Positions 8,044 to 15,546 of a DNA stretch of 64,000 bases are shown here, piece after piece. Numbering within the stretch: position 1 is the first letter of the stretch; each line of letters opens with the position of its first letter. Origin of the DNA: CAYTGR01 sp964437445 (GTDB lineage: Bacteria > Chloroflexota > Anaerolineae > B4-G1 > SLSP01). The notes beneath the pieces are model-generated. The model was not told the DNA's origin, did no database searches, and saw only the letters and a list, made by a program, of their open reading frames with translations. The position numbers were made by a program, and so were the translations under genes. The stretch is from positions 1 to 64,000 of the forward strand of contig CAYTGR010000007.1 in NCBI GenBank assembly GCA_964437445.1. The letters are read 5' to 3'.

Positions 8044-8993
8044 GGGATCATCTCCGGAGGTTTGCAAAAGAGCGTGGAAGGCGCTTGGGTGGGAACCAGC
8101 AGCCGCAGCGAGGCCGGCTCCACCGCAATCGCGAACGGGGTCTGCCCCACCGGGTCGCCGTCCAGATGCACCGCGACCGCAGGGGCCGTTTCTACTCGCA
8201 CTTGCCGGACCAACGCCTGGACCACCTCAGGATCGCGCAAGTAGCGGCCGCTGAAGACACGCAACAGGTGACGCAGCGCGTAAGCAGTACCGAGCCCTTT
8301 GAAGACAAAGAAATCCAGGAAGCCATCGTCCATTTGCGCGTGGCGGGCGATGGTAAAAAAGGCCGCGTAGAGTTGGATGTTGCTGGCCAACATGAGCAAG
8401 GCCCGCATGTTCATGGCCCGCTCTTCCACGTTGATCCGGGCGCGCACGCCGCGAAATTCCGTGGCCACGGTGAAGCCGGCAATCACGTAAGGGATGGCTC
8501 CCAGCCGTTTGGTGTGCCGGGTGCGTGGTTCCATTTGCGCGGCCACCTCCGCATCCAGGCCGGCCCCGGCCCAACAAAGGAAGTAGCGGTCGTTAAGGAT
8601 GCCGGTATCCACGCGCTGGACCCGGCTGGCCAGCAGCGCATCCCCCACATCGGCCACATACAACGGGGCCATGGCCGATAGGATCGGCATCCGGAGTTGA
8701 TGAGCCAGGATGTTGCCGGTCCCGACGGGAACCAGCCCCATGATAGTGGAGGTCCCCACCAGGCCGTTGACCGCTTCGTTGATGGTCCCATCGCCGCCAG
8801 CCACCAGGACCAGGTCCAATCCGGCCTGGGCCGCCTCGTGGGCAAAGCGTTTTGCGTCACCCGGCTGGGCAGTTTCTATCAGATCTACGTTCCAATCCTG
8901 CCGGCAAAGGTAGGCCGCCAGTCGTTTCAACGTCCGTCCCATGTCCCAGGGGCCGGCTGTGGGGTTGTAAATCAGCAACGTTCTATGGCTCAT
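8040..8993 (-). CDS. Diacylglycerol kinase-like lipid kinase (DagK/YegS family)
   Basis: A 317-residue member of the family that phosphorylates diacylglycerol or related lipids using ATP. The N terminus reads LLIYNPTAG and the nucleotide-binding GGDGT is at residues 66-70, followed by INEAVNGL; the C-terminal half is the beta-sandwich part (DGFLDFFVFKGL). I chose the ATG at 8993 because the family starts here and a promoter -10 ends about 8 bases before it. No ribosome site precedes it, which suggests a leaderless or nearly leaderless mRNA. It may recycle lipid left over from polar lipid or glycan synthesis. Confidence 0.9.
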   Translation of the reverse strand: MSHRTLLIYNPTAGPWDMGRTLKRLAAYLCRQDWNVDLIETAQPGDAKRFAHEAAQAGLDLVLVAGGDGTINEAVNGLVGTSTIMGLVPVGTGNILAHQLRMPILSAMAPLYVADVGDALLASRVQRVDTGILNDRYFLCWAGAGLDAEVAAQMEPRTRHTKRLGAIPYVIAGFTVATEFRGVRARINVEERAMNMRALLMLASNIQLYAAFFTIARHAQMDDGFLDFFVFKGLGTAYALRHLLRVFSGRYLRDPEVVQALVRQVRVETAPAVAVHLDGDPVGQTPFAIAVEPASLRLLVPTQAPSTLFCKPPEMIP

Positions 8994-9001
8994 ATGGGGC
9001 G

Positions 9002-9029
9002 AGTATAACACAAGACAGGGAAGCGACAA
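9002..9029 (-). promoter_or_regulatory. Promoter for a leaderless or near-leaderless lipid kinase mRNA
   Basis: On the minus strand TTGTCG (9024-9029) and TATACT (9002-9007) are 16 bp apart. Transcription would begin within a few bases of the ATG at 8993, and there is no Shine-Dalgarno sequence between. Confidence 0.5.
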
Positions 9030-9045
9030 TTGGGAGAATCAAGAA

Positions 9046-10203
9046 TCAACGGAGGAGAGCAAGGAGTTTTTCATTCCAGAGGTCTACGGCTGTCTCCAGA
9101 TCGTAGCGTTCCTGGATGAATTGCTGTCCGGCCTGCCCTAACCGCGCCCGTTCGGCAGGGTCCCGCAGCAGCCGGACGACGGCCTCTGCAAAGGCGGCCG
9201 GCGTATCGGCCACCAACAGCTGCTCGCCCGGCGTAGCCGCCAGGCCGTGGTTGCTCACCGGGGTGGCGACGACCGGCACGCCCAACGCCAGCGCATCCAC
9301 CACTTTTTGCAGCAGCCCGCCCGCCACCAACAACGGCGAGACGCAGACTGCCGCCGCCCGATACCAGGGGGTCAGGTCGTCCACGAAACCGGTCACAAGC
9401 AAATGGTCGTCCTGCCGGGCCGTGAGCCATTCCGGCGGGTTGCCGCCGGCGACCACAAAGCGGGCCTCGGGCACTTCCGCCAGCACGCGCGGCCAGACCT
9501 GCTCCAGGAACCAGCGGACGCCCTGTTGGTTGAAAGTACGGGCCATCGCGCCCACAAAAAGCACGGTCGGACCGGGGGACAGGGCCGGCGCGCCCGCCAC
9601 GGTGGAGTGGACAGCAGGAGCCAGCGGCACGAGTAACACCGGGCGGGGGGCACAGCGGGGGGCAAGCAGTCGGCGGTCGCCTTCAGAGATGGCCAGGACC
9701 AGCTCATACCGGCGGTAGAGCCAGGCTTCCAGCGGCCGGGCCAGGCGCGCTAATGTCAGCCACAGGCTCCGCCGCAGCCCTGATGAGTGACCGGCCTTTT
9801 GTTCCAGCAGGAACCAGTTCACGTCCTGGGTGCGGATAGACCCCGGCGGCCGGCGCAGTCCCAGGAGGGCCAGCGCAGTCTGGGTGATTTCCACATGGAC
9901 CAGGTCAGGCCGCGTTTCTCGCAGCGCGCGACGTGCTGCCTGCCGTAATTGCCAGTAACTGACGAGGAAGGCCCACAGGCGCGGCCCGGGGAGTGATTGG
10001 TGGTGCGGGACGGTGTAGATGGCCTCACACAGGGGGCGGACGGCCGCCAGGTGAGGACTTTCTTCGTCTTTGATGCGAGCGACCAGCGAGAGCCGCTGCC
10101 CGCGCCGGTGCAGCGCCTCCATCAAGCGGAACAGGGCCTCGCCGCCGGCATGTCCCACCGCCGGGGCAGGAAACTGTTTGTAGATGATCAGGATGTGCGC
10201 CAT
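9046..10203 (-). CDS. Family 4 glycosyltransferase (GT-B fold)
   Basis: The 385-residue protein has the two Rossmann-like domains of GT4 enzymes. The N-terminal part shows GHAGGEALFRL (acceptor side), a short RTQDVNWFLLEQ stretch, and the C-terminal part has VLFVGAMARTFNQQGVRWFL, VTGFVDDLTPWY and a degenerate sugar-nucleotide site (SPLLVAGGLLQKVVDALALG), where the usual E-x7-E is altered. It resembles the sugar transferase/PEP-CTERM-associated group with one-domain N-terminal variation. It sits 30 bp after rnj, away from the main glycan locus. The sugar and acceptor are unknown. Confidence 0.85.
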   Translation of the reverse strand: MAHILIIYKQFPAPAVGHAGGEALFRLMEALHRRGQRLSLVARIKDEESPHLAAVRPLCEAIYTVPHHQSLPGPRLWAFLVSYWQLRQAARRALRETRPDLVHVEITQTALALLGLRRPPGSIRTQDVNWFLLEQKAGHSSGLRRSLWLTLARLARPLEAWLYRRYELVLAISEGDRRLLAPRCAPRPVLLVPLAPAVHSTVAGAPALSPGPTVLFVGAMARTFNQQGVRWFLEQVWPRVLAEVPEARFVVAGGNPPEWLTARQDDHLLVTGFVDDLTPWYRAAAVCVSPLLVAGGLLQKVVDALALGVPVVATPVSNHGLAATPGEQLLVADTPAAFAEAVVRLLRDPAERARLGQAGQQFIQERYDLETAVDLWNEKLLALLR

Positions 10204-10233
10204 CGGTGGGTGCCGGCGGAATTCCGGTCGTGG

Positions 10234-11889
10234 CTAATTTTCCGGCGTGGCGACCACGATAAAGGTCGGGCGGTTCTTGGCCTCGCGGTAGAAGAAATCA
10301 CCCACCGCCTTTTCCACCGCTTCTTCTATCGTCTGGGGGGTCGTCCCCAGTTTGGCGACCTGCACGGTATGTTTTACGATTTCCCTGGCCTGGGGGATCA
10401 ATTTCTCTACGGCGTCGGGGGCAGCGAAACCCCGCAGCACAATGCGCGGTTCGCCCAGCAGCCCATGTTGCCGGGCATCGTACTGGAAGGTGATGGCACA
10501 AACGCCCGCCTGGGCCAACGTTTCTCGTTCGTGGATGACCGTCGGGCCGATGGCGTCGCCGACCCAGGGCCCATCGACGAAGACATACCCGCCGGGCACA
10601 CGCTCACCGACCTCCATCCGATCCTGGGTGAAACGCAGGACATGGCCGTTTTCCACGACGGCGATGTTTTCGCGGGGGATGCCGACCTGTTGCGCCAGGT
10701 TGGCGTGATGTTTGAGGTGCCGCAGCTCGCCGTGGATGGGCACGAAGAACCTGGGCCGCAGGATGTTGAGCAGCATTTTCTGCTCTTCCTGGCTGGCGTG
10801 GCCGGAGACATGGACCGGTGCTACCGGATCGTAGAAAACGTTGGCGCCCCGTTGGAACAGCCGGTTGATCACGCGATGGACGTATTCCTCGTTGCCGGGG
10901 ATGGTGTGCGAGGAGAGGATCACCGTGTCGCCGGGGACGATGCGCAGAGAGGGGTGCCGGCCGGTCGCCAACCGGCCCAAAATGGAGTTAGGTTCGCCCT
11001 GCGCGCCGGTGGTCACAATGGCGGTCTGGTGGGGCGGCAGCCGGTTGAGCTCTTCCAGCGGCAGCACCGCGCCCTCAGGGATGTTCAGGTAGCCCAACCG
11101 TTGGGCCATCTTGACATTTTCCACCATCGTTGTGCCGGCAATGGCTACTTTGCGCCCGAAGCTGGTCGCCACTTCAATCACCTGCTGGATGCGGGAGATC
11201 AACGAAGCGAACGTCCCTACAATCACCCGGCCCCGGGCCTGCCGGAAGACGTCACCCAACGCCGTCGTCAGTGTGCGCTCGGAGGGGGTGGTGCCGGGAT
11301 GGTCGGCGTTGGTGCTGTCGGAGAAGAGCGCCAGCACCCCCCGCCCGCTGAATTCGGCCAGGCGGGCGAAGTCGGTCGGCCACCCATCTACCGGCGTGTG
11401 GTCCAGTTTGAAATCGCCGCTGTGGACCACCAGCCCCAGCGGCGTTTCAATCCCCAAGCCGACGGCGTCGGGGATGCTGTGGCAGACATGGTAAGGCTCC
11501 ACCGTGAACGGCCCCACGCGCACACTGTCGCCAGGGGCAAAGGTATGCAGCGTCACCTGGGAGAGCAGATGCCCTTCGCGCAGCTTGACCTCAATCAGAC
11601 CACGGGTAAGTTTGGTCGCATAGACGGGCGCATTAAACTCCTGGAGCAGGTAGGGCAGCGCGCCGATGTGATCCTCGTGGCCGTGGGTGATGACGATGCC
11701 GCGCACCTGGCTTTCCCGCCCGCGCAGAAAGCGGTAATCGGGGATGATGTAATCCACCCCCAGCATATCACTTTCGGGGAACATGATCCCGGCATCCACG
11801 ATGAGCAGGTTACGGCCATATTCCAGGACGAGCATATTTTTGCCCACTTCACCCAGGCCGCCAATAGGAGTGATTTGCAAAACTTCCAT
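10234..11889 (-). CDS. rnj: Ribonuclease J
   Basis: A 551-residue metallo-beta-lactamase/beta-CASP ribonuclease with 5'-3' exo- and endonuclease activity in RNA maturation and decay. The metal-binding HGHEDH is at residues 69-74; further marks are HSGDFKLD, the beta-CASP SDSTNADHPG, and the HVSGHASQEEQ motif, followed by the C-terminal domain. The length is normal. Start at 11889 gives the typical LQITPIGGLGEVGKNM N terminus. A TTGACA promoter lies in the 92-bp gap upstream. Almost the entire gene has a long antisense open frame, which is a coding shadow. Confidence 0.95.
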   Translation of the reverse strand: MEVLQITPIGGLGEVGKNMLVLEYGRNLLIVDAGIMFPESDMLGVDYIIPDYRFLRGRESQVRGIVITHGHEDHIGALPYLLQEFNAPVYATKLTRGLIEVKLREGHLLSQVTLHTFAPGDSVRVGPFTVEPYHVCHSIPDAVGLGIETPLGLVVHSGDFKLDHTPVDGWPTDFARLAEFSGRGVLALFSDSTNADHPGTTPSERTLTTALGDVFRQARGRVIVGTFASLISRIQQVIEVATSFGRKVAIAGTTMVENVKMAQRLGYLNIPEGAVLPLEELNRLPPHQTAIVTTGAQGEPNSILGRLATGRHPSLRIVPGDTVILSSHTIPGNEEYVHRVINRLFQRGANVFYDPVAPVHVSGHASQEEQKMLLNILRPRFFVPIHGELRHLKHHANLAQQVGIPRENIAVVENGHVLRFTQDRMEVGERVPGGYVFVDGPWVGDAIGPTVIHERETLAQAGVCAITFQYDARQHGLLGEPRIVLRGFAAPDAVEKLIPQAREIVKHTVQVAKLGTTPQTIEEAVEKAVGDFFYREAKNRPTFIVVATPEN

Positions 11890-11930
11890 AAATTTAATGC
11901 CATTCAGTTAAGATATAAATTTAGAAGATA

Positions 11931-11958
11931 ATGGTAACATGATCGGGGCAGCTGTCAA
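11931..11958 (-). promoter_or_regulatory. Candidate promoter for rnj
   Basis: On the minus strand TTGACA (11953-11958) and TACCAT (11931-11936) are 16 bp apart, in the AT-rich gap between mutM and rnj. The transcript start near 11924 leaves a leader of about 35 nt with no clear ribosome site. The -10 is weak. Confidence 0.4.
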
Positions 11959-11981
11959 CCGGAGAGCGCTGAAGCCGCAAG

Positions 11982-12818
11982 CTATTCCGCCGCAATGGAT
12001 TGGCAGTGAGGGCAGAAATAGGTGCTGCGCTGGCCCAGGACGGTGCGCTCAATCGGCGCGCCGCAGCGGGGACAGGCCTGCGCGGCCCGCTCGTAGACGG
12101 CCAGCGCCAGCTGGTGTTGTCCCAACTCGCCGGTGGGATAGACGTATTGCCGATCGCCGAGGCTGGTGCCGCCATCCTGGATCGCCGCGCGCAAAGCGGC
12201 CCCGATGGCAGCATGAAGCCGGGCGACCTCCGCCGGTGTCAGATCGGCGGCGCGGCGCTGCGGGTGCAGCTGCGCCCGCCAGAGCGCCTCGCTCGCGTAA
12301 ATGTTGCCCAGCCCGGCCACCACGCGCTGATCCAACAGCACGGATTTGAGCGCGCTCCGGCGTCCGGCCAACCGGTCAGCGAGCACTTCCGGGGTAAACG
12401 CCGGGTCCAGCGGCTCCGGCCCCAGCCCATTCAGCACCTCCTGCGGATCATCTACCAGATAGAAGCGCCCGAACTTGCGCGGGTCGGCGTAGATGATCCA
12501 GGTGCCATCGTCCAGCCGGAAGCGGAGCCGCGTATGCCGATCATCGCCGGGGCCGGCTACCGCCTCCCGGATCAGAAAGCGGCCGGTCATCCGCAGATGG
12601 CTCAACCAGGTCTGGCCGGTACTCAACGGCAGGAGCAGGAATTTGCCCCGCCGGCCAACCTCACGGATCACCGCGCCGGTCAATGCCGCCTGAAAGGTCG
12701 CGCCCTCCGGGCGGTCCACAATGCGTTCCCACAGCACTTCCACTTGCTCAATCATGCGGCCGGCCAGGCGCGGGCGCAACATCCGGGCAATCGTCTCTAC
12801 TTCAGGCAGTTCAGGCAT
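11982..12818 (-). CDS. mutM: Formamidopyrimidine-DNA glycosylase
   Basis: This 278-residue base-excision repair enzyme removes 8-oxoguanine and opened-ring purines and cuts the abasic site. The N terminus PELPEVE supplies the catalytic Pro and Glu, Lys59 matches the conserved beta-elimination lysine (RGKFLL), and the C-terminal zinc finger is complete (Cys249, Cys252, Cys269, Cys272). It lies 8 bp after the molybdopterin oxidoreductase-fold gene and has an AGGAG site. Confidence 0.96.
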   Translation of the reverse strand: MPELPEVETIARMLRPRLAGRMIEQVEVLWERIVDRPEGATFQAALTGAVIREVGRRGKFLLLPLSTGQTWLSHLRMTGRFLIREAVAGPGDDRHTRLRFRLDDGTWIIYADPRKFGRFYLVDDPQEVLNGLGPEPLDPAFTPEVLADRLAGRRSALKSVLLDQRVVAGLGNIYASEALWRAQLHPQRRAADLTPAEVARLHAAIGAALRAAIQDGGTSLGDRQYVYPTGELGQHQLALAVYERAAQACPRCGAPIERTVLGQRSTYFCPHCQSIAAE

Positions 12819-12826
12819 CCACGCTC

Positions 12827-13429
12827 CTAATCCAGGAATTCCCGCACTTCCCCATCGGGGATCTGCCGCCAGCTGTGCGTGTTCACATCGTGCACCCGCC
12901 CGGCGGTGATGAGGGCGTCGTCGGGGTAGCCACGCACCTCCCAGTAGCCGGGCATGGGGCGCGCCACCAGCTCAATCCGCACGACGCTTTTGGCCGACTT
13001 ATAGCCCCACAGCGAGGGGATGAACCCGCGCACCGGCCCGCCGTAATCGGAGGTCAGCGGCTCGCCGTCAAACTCGTAGGCCAGCAGCGAGCGCTCGCGC
13101 AGCGCTACCTCCAGCGGGATCGTGGTGGTGTAAATCTTACGGTACGAGAAAAAGCGCACGTAGGCGGCCTGCGGCTCCGGCCCGACGACCTGGAAAAGAT
13201 CGCCGAAGCGGACGCCGCCCCACTCGCCCCGCACCGTCCAGCGCGTCACCGAGGTCAGCCGGGCATCCACGATAGTTTTGGGGAGCGCCAAAAGGTCAGC
13301 GTAGGTCAGAGTCACCGGCCGCTGCACCAGCCCGCCCAGCTCTATCTTCCAGCCCTGGGCCGGCAGCGGCCCCGGATGCCCCTCCGCCCAAAAGATGGGC
13401 GTGTGCATCGCTTTCAGCTTGTTGCTCAT
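12827..13429 (-). CDS. Molybdopterin-binding oxidoreductase-fold protein (sulfite oxidase/MsrP-like) lacking cysteine
   Basis: The 200-residue protein has the sulfite-oxidase fold: GWKIELGGLVQRPVTLTYADLLALP, the SVTRWTV segment, GPVRGFIPSLWGYKSAK and the C-terminal MPGYWEVRGYPDDA. In active family members a Cys in an HCVTRW-type motif binds molybdenum. Here that place reads LTSVTRW, so Ser60 stands where Cys is expected, and there is no cysteine anywhere in the protein. There is no signal peptide, so it would be cytoplasmic. It may bind a pterin without the usual Mo ligand, do different chemistry, or have lost activity. A GAGGAG site precedes the ATG. No MsrQ-type haem partner is adjacent. 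Confidence 0.8.
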   Translation of the reverse strand: MSNKLKAMHTPIFWAEGHPGPLPAQGWKIELGGLVQRPVTLTYADLLALPKTIVDARLTSVTRWTVRGEWGGVRFGDLFQVVGPEPQAAYVRFFSYRKIYTTTIPLEVALRERSLLAYEFDGEPLTSDYGGPVRGFIPSLWGYKSAKSVVRIELVARPMPGYWEVRGYPDDALITAGRVHDVNTHSWRQIPDGEVREFLD

Positions 13430-13446
13430 GATTGTCTCCTCAATCT

Positions 13447-13483
13447 GAAAAACCGTCCCGCCCCCTCATGGGACGGGACGGTT
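13447..13483 (-). terminator. Rho-independent terminator after the ferritin-like gene
   Basis: A perfect 10-bp stem (13451-13460 with 13474-13483, core ccgtcccg/cgggacgg) with a 13-base loop is followed on the minus strand by TTTTT. It ends the ferritin-like transcript 20 bp after its stop codon. Confidence 0.8.
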
Positions 13484-13502
13484 CCTGCCGAACGCGGTCC
13501 CT

Positions 13503-13982
13503 TTAGCGGGGATAGCCAAAACGGGATTCGTAGCGCAACATCAGCAGGTTGTAATGGCCCTGCTCCGCCGCCGCCAGCTGGTAAAAGAGCCGCCGGGCCG
13601 TTGTATCGTCGGCCTCCTGCGATTGGGCACTGTAGAGCTCATAGCTCTTCCCCTCCACCCCCAGCGCAAACAGCAACACATCCTCATCAGAGGCGTTAGC
13701 GGGCAACACCTCCAGCGCCTGCTTCCCGGCGGGGAAGATCAGGGGAACCAGGGGCACCGCATCCAACGGTTGCAGTTCCGGGATGGGGATCCATTCCTGA
13801 TCGGCCTGCAAAGCGCCGTATTCCCGCTTGATGTAGGCGTAATGGTCGGCCTCATCGGCGGCCAGCTGCTTGAAAAGCGCCGCCGCCTCCGGGTCTTGCA
13901 CGCGGGCGGCGGCAGCCAGATAGAATTGCCGCCCCTGTTCTTCCAGTTGCATGGCCTGAAGCAAAATGGCAAGCGAATCCAT
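13503..13982 (-). CDS. Ferritin-like (rubrerythrin-type) di-iron protein
   Basis: A 159-residue four-helix protein. Carboxylate and histidine ligands fall in two repeats: Glu14/15 and Glu44-x2-His47 (DEADHY), then Glu110 and Glu140-x2-His143 (AEQGHY). There is no rubredoxin Cys4 domain. Such erythrin-type proteins handle iron or reduce peroxide. A proline-rich loop near residues 65-85 separates the halves. An AGGAGG site precedes the ATG, and the gene has its own strong promoter and terminator, so it is a single-gene unit. Confidence 0.85.
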   Translation of the reverse strand: MDSLAILLQAMQLEEQGRQFYLAAAARVQDPEAAALFKQLAADEADHYAYIKREYGALQADQEWIPIPELQPLDAVPLVPLIFPAGKQALEVLPANASDEDVLLFALGVEGKSYELYSAQSQEADDTTARRLFYQLAAAEQGHYNLLMLRYESRFGYPR

Positions 13983-14056
13983 AGACTTCCCTCCTGAATT
14001 GAAGTTAGCCAGCTGCCGGCTGGCACGTCCGGTTAAACTAAAAGATTATCGCTTAA

Positions 14057-14085
14057 ATTATACTACGAAGCCCGGCCCGCGTCAA
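14057..14085 (-). promoter_or_regulatory. Strong promoter for the ferritin-like gene
   Basis: On the minus strand TTGACG (14080-14085) and a perfect TATAAT (14057-14062) are separated by 17 bp. The transcript would begin near 14050, about 67 nt before the ATG at 13982. Confidence 0.75.
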
Positions 14086-14526
14086 TGAAAAACGGGACCA
14101 AAAGCCATGGGCCGCCCATCCATAGATTGCACTGAAAAGAACCCCACGCGAAGCCGTCAAGAATGTGTAAAATAGATACAACGTTGTGGTTTATACAGTA
14201 ATTTCCCATGAATTTTCGGCCATTGGTGGAATTAAAATGTGAGCAGTGAGCAGGAAACAGGAACTTCCCTACTGCTCTCTGCTCACTCCTTAACTGGTTT
14301 CTATACAATTATTTGAATTCTTGCTGGGATTTTGCGGAATGGTTGTCTTATGGCTGGCATTGGGCAGGCTTTATTTATTGATGTAAAATTAGTGGCGACC
14401 AGTGGGGGGCAGACGGCGCAGTATCTCTACGGGCTGGAATTGTCAGGCGTGCAGCAGGGCGGACAAGGGTACTCCCCGCTGGCGGATGCGCTCGGCTCAC
14501 TCCAGAGAAGTGCACTCGCCAGGCGT
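14086..14526. repeat. Non-coding region with an imperfect inverted repeat
   Basis: I see no credible gene in this stretch. It contains an inverted repeat of 15 bp with one mismatch: gtgagcagtgagcag at 14239-14253 and ctgctctctgctcac at 14272-14286, loop 18 nt. The half-sites are themselves a tandem of gtgagca. No T-run follows, so it does not look like a terminator. A small plus-strand open frame at 14332 runs into parB on the opposite strand and has no ribosome site. Confidence 0.5.
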
Positions 14527-15381
14527 TTACAACTCTTCGCCGGTCAAACGGCGATAGAGGGCCTGAAATTCTTCGTCGGAATAATAATAGATAACGACCC
14601 GCCCGCCCTTGCGACCGGTCTGAAGTTTGACCCGCGTCCCTAAGGATTCCTGGAAGCGGCTCTCCAGTATGCGGACATCGGGAGCGGGTGCCGGTTTAGC
14701 ACGGGGTGCAACCTGGGCCCCGGCGTGCAGCTGTTGGACCAACGCCTCAGTCTGGCGCACGTTCAACCCACGTTCCAGGACGATTTGTAACGCGGTTTCC
14801 TGCTCACCCTCGGTCGTCAGCCCCAGCAAGGCACGGGCGTGGCCCTCGCTGATCTTCCCGGCCAGCAACATCTCGCGGACCACCGGGGCGGCCTGGAGCA
14901 ACCGGAGCGTATTGGTGATGGCTACCCGGCTCTTCCCAACCCGGCGCGCTACTTCGCCGTGCGAGAGGCTAAAATCATCCATCAGGTGCTTGTAGGCCAG
15001 CGCCTCCTCCAACGGGTTCAGGTCGGCGCGTTGGACATTTTCCACCAGGGCCAGCTCCAGCATTTGCTGCGGTGCTACATCCTTCACCACCACCGGGACG
15101 GTGCTCAACCCGGCCAGCCGGGCGGCCCGCCAGCGCCGCTCCCCCGCAATCAGCTGATATCCCCCTTCAAGGCGGCGCGCGACGATGAGCGGCTGGATGA
15201 TCCCGTGTTCCTGGATGGAGGCCGCCAGTTCCACCAGATCTTGATCCCGGAACGGCATCCGTGGCTGATGAGGATTCGGCACAATTTGATCCAGCGGGAC
15301 CTGTTGCAGCCCGGGCGCGGGCTCCTCGCCCGCCGGGATCAAGGCCTCCAATCCACGTCCCAGGCCACGTTTGACGGTCAT
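14527..15381 (-). CDS. parB: Chromosome-partitioning protein ParB (CTP-dependent clamp)
   Basis: This 284-residue protein loads on parS sites and slides as a CTP-bound clamp to organise the origin region. It begins KRGLGRGLEALIP, a common ParB N terminus, then the CTP-binding GERRWRAA (80-87) and ENVQRADLNPLEEA, and a helix-turn-helix near residues 139-161 (HGEVARRVGKSRVAI), with a C-terminal dimerisation part. I prefer the ATG at 15381 because AGGAGG precedes it; another ATG lies at 15414. ParA is not adjacent, which is unusual, and no consensus parS was spotted here. Confidence 0.93.
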   Translation of the reverse strand: MTVKRGLGRGLEALIPAGEEPAPGLQQVPLDQIVPNPHQPRMPFRDQDLVELAASIQEHGIIQPLIVARRLEGGYQLIAGERRWRAARLAGLSTVPVVVKDVAPQQMLELALVENVQRADLNPLEEALAYKHLMDDFSLSHGEVARRVGKSRVAITNTLRLLQAAPVVREMLLAGKISEGHARALLGLTTEGEQETALQIVLERGLNVRQTEALVQQLHAGAQVAPRAKPAPAPDVRILESRFQESLGTRVKLQTGRKGGRVVIYYYSDEEFQALYRRLTGEEL

Positions 15382-15449
15382 CGCTTTGCCTCCTGCCGCA
15401 GAGGATAATTCCATGAAGTCATCCCACACAGTTTTAGCTGGCGGCAATC

Positions 15450-15477
15450 AGTATAACACCATCCCTTTACTTGCCAA
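15450..15477 (-). promoter_or_regulatory. Promoter for parB
   Basis: On the minus strand TTGGCA (15472-15477) and TATACT (15450-15455) are 16 bp apart, with TGT before the -10 (extended -10). It is divergent from the tig promoter about 40 bp away. Confidence 0.65.
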
Positions 15478-15507
15478 GCCGCCCTTTTTTTGGTTTTACT
15501 AAGAATG

Positions 15508-15516
15508 TGCTATAAT
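15508..15516 (+). promoter_or_regulatory. Extended -10 promoter for tig
   Basis: TGC followed by a perfect TATAAT (15511-15516). No good -35 is present, which is usual for extended -10 promoters. The start would be near 15523, about 24 nt before the tig start codon. Confidence 0.6.
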
Positions 15517-15546
15517 ACTCTCCTGACTTGGGACTGGAGGTAATCT

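Noticed and set aside
9997..11931. A 644-codon open frame on the plus strand opposite ribonuclease J and the adjacent GT4
   Set aside because: It mirrors highly conserved genes with strong codon bias, contains no recognisable domain, and has no ribosome site. It is a GC-driven shadow.
14332..14643. Plus-strand frame of 103 codons running into parB
   Set aside because: No ribosome site, no promoter, and its second half is antisense to the parB C terminus.
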